Below, in pieces: positions 7,219 through 8,329 of a stretch of 8,329 bases of DNA. Source of the stretch: an uncultured Collinsella sp. (GTDB lineage Bacteria > Actinomycetota > Coriobacteriia > Coriobacteriales > Coriobacteriaceae). The notes under the pieces are model-generated. The model saw only the letters and a program-made list of their open reading frames with translations, did no database searches and had not been told where the DNA came from. Made by a program: the position numbers and the translations under genes. Where the stretch lies: assembly GCA_900542635.1 (NCBI GenBank), contig UQOJ01000073.1, positions 1 to 8,329 of the forward strand, read 5' to 3'. The stretch's first letter is position 1. The number at the start of each line of letters is the position of its first letter.

Positions 7219-8280
7219 ATGCACAAGGTGTATTACCAGCCTGAGGGAATTTGGGTAGGCGACATCATGCCGTACGGCGAGGACGGCACGTTCTATCTCT
7301 ATCATCAGCGTGACACGCGAAACCCCGGACCTTTCGGAGAGCCGTTTGGCTGGGCACTCGCGACAACCAAGGACTTCGTCAATTACAAAGACTTTGGCGA
7401 GAGCCTTGAGCGTGGCGGCGACGAGGAAGTCGACCAGTATGTTTATGCCGGCACGGTGTTTAAGGTGGGCGACAAGTACCATGCGCTCTACACTGGTTGC
7501 AATCGCGATAAGGTCAAGGCACGCTTGATGAAGCAGGTTCTTCTTCACGCAACGAGTGACGACGCCGTCAAGTGGGAGAAGAACATCGCCGAGACGCTGC
7601 TTCCGCCCCAGGAGGGTTACGATGACCGCAACTGGCGCGATCCCTTTGTGCTTTGGGATGAGGAGAACGAAGAGTACATGCTCATCCTCGGCACGCGTGT
7701 GGGCGAGGACAAGCGTCTGATGACCGGTCGTCTGGTCAAGTTCACCTCCAAGGACCTGGATACCTGGGAGTTCCAGGGCGACTGGTGGAATCCGGGCCTG
7801 TACACCATGTTCGAGATGCCTGATCTCTTTAAGATGGGCGACTGGTGGTATCTGGTGTTCTCCGAGTACAGTGATGGCAACAAGACCCGTTACCGCATGT
7901 CTCGCTCTATCAACGGTCCTTGGATCACTCCTGCGGACGATTCCTTCGATGGCCGCGCGTACTATGCCGCGCGTACCGCATTTGACGGCGAGCGCCGCGT
8001 TCTCTTTGGTTGGGTTCCTACGCGTGACGAGGGCGGTGACCCCAGCTCTTACCTGTGGGGTGGCACCTTTATGCCCCTCGAGATCGTTCAGCGTGCCGAC
8101 GGAACGCTCGGCACCAAGCTTCCTGACAGCATGCTTGGCGCCTTTGGCGAGGCTAAGGCAGTCGAGGCCTTTGAGCTTTCCTGCGAGTCGGGCAAGGTCG
8201 AGCAGGTGCTCGCCGCGGATGCCGGTTCCACCTATATGCTCGATGCCGACATCGAGCTCGCCGGTGACGCTGCCGGCTTC
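7219..8280 (+). CDS. Glycoside hydrolase family 32 β-fructosidase-type enzyme (3' truncated)
   Basis: The first 354 residues of a gene are cut by the adapter; GH32 proteins usually have 430-500 residues, so the five-bladed propeller is largely present and most of the C-terminal β-sandwich is missing. Translating past 8280 adds six false residues and a stop from the adapter. The catalytic triad fits GH32: likely nucleophile D15 in WVGDIMP (in place of the classical WMNDPNG), transition-state stabiliser D141 in NWRDPF, and acid/base E199 in FEMPDLF, where the usual ECP motif has Met instead of Cys. There is no signal peptide, so the enzyme is probably cytoplasmic and acts on imported sucrose or short fructans. 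The ATG follows AAAGGA by 8 nt. The LacI regulator upstream and its operators suggest substrate-induced expression. The exact substrate cannot be read from the sequence. Confidence 0.88.
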
Positions 8281-8329
8281 CTGTCTCTTATACACATCTG
8301 ACGCTGCCGACGACTTAATAGGTGTAGAT
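8281..8329 (-). other. Untrimmed Nextera adapter (3' end), artefact
   Basis: This is the reverse complement of the 5' adapter: mosaic end at 8281-8299, read-1 adapter at 8300-8313, the same 8-base index reversed at 8314-8321, then the primer tail. The same adapter and index at both ends implies one tagmented molecule carrying a single adapter type. Genomic sequence ends at about 8280. Confidence 0.97.

Noticed and set aside
7093..8295. 400-residue minus-strand reading frame beginning MYKRQ
   Set aside because: It starts inside the adapter and is a shadow of the GH32 gene; the plus-strand protein has the family motifs.

Overview
The window is an 8.2 kb piece of bacterial genome (real insert about 47-8280) with untrimmed Nextera/Tn5 adapter sequence at both ends. 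GC-rich coding DNA, strong Shine-Dalgarno sites, a MarR/ABC exporter pair, an anaerobic pyruvate formate-lyase and a sugar locus suggest an anaerobic, saccharolytic gut bacterium. My best guess is an actinobacterium of the Coriobacteriia (Collinsella-like). This rests on recall of gene style, not a search, so the genus is uncertain.

Layout. On the minus strand, 47-627 holds a MarR-family regulator whose stop overlaps the start of an ABC exporter subunit cut by the insert edge. A 250 bp divergent intergenic region with a long inverted repeat over the marR start separates it from a plus-strand pair: a short-chain dehydrogenase (880-1629) and a KdgT-type 2-keto-3-deoxygluconate permease (1738-2757), which ends in a strong hairpin. 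A 466 bp gap with a probable promoter and a structured leader precedes pyruvate formate-lyase (PFL). PFL is encoded in two pieces: a 683-residue protein with the Cys-Cys active site (3224-5275) and, 85 bp later, a separate 83-residue protein with the glycyl-radical motif RVSGYAV (5361-5612). Then comes about 400 bp of non-coding DNA with a 104-nt stem-loop and a diverged second copy. The last block is a LacI-family regulator (6024-7034) and a glycoside hydrolase family 32 gene (from 7219), truncated by the adapter.

How the genes fit together. SDR plus KdgT look like uptake and redox handling of a hexuronate or ketogluconate derivative. PFL converts pyruvate to acetyl-CoA and formate. The LacI regulator probably controls itself and the GH32 enzyme: a near-identical operator-like motif occurs once upstream of lacI and twice upstream of GH32, with weaker copies nearby. 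The most interesting feature is the two-gene PFL. Both halves keep their key residues and have their own start and stop codons, so it looks like a natural split enzyme rather than a sequencing frameshift.
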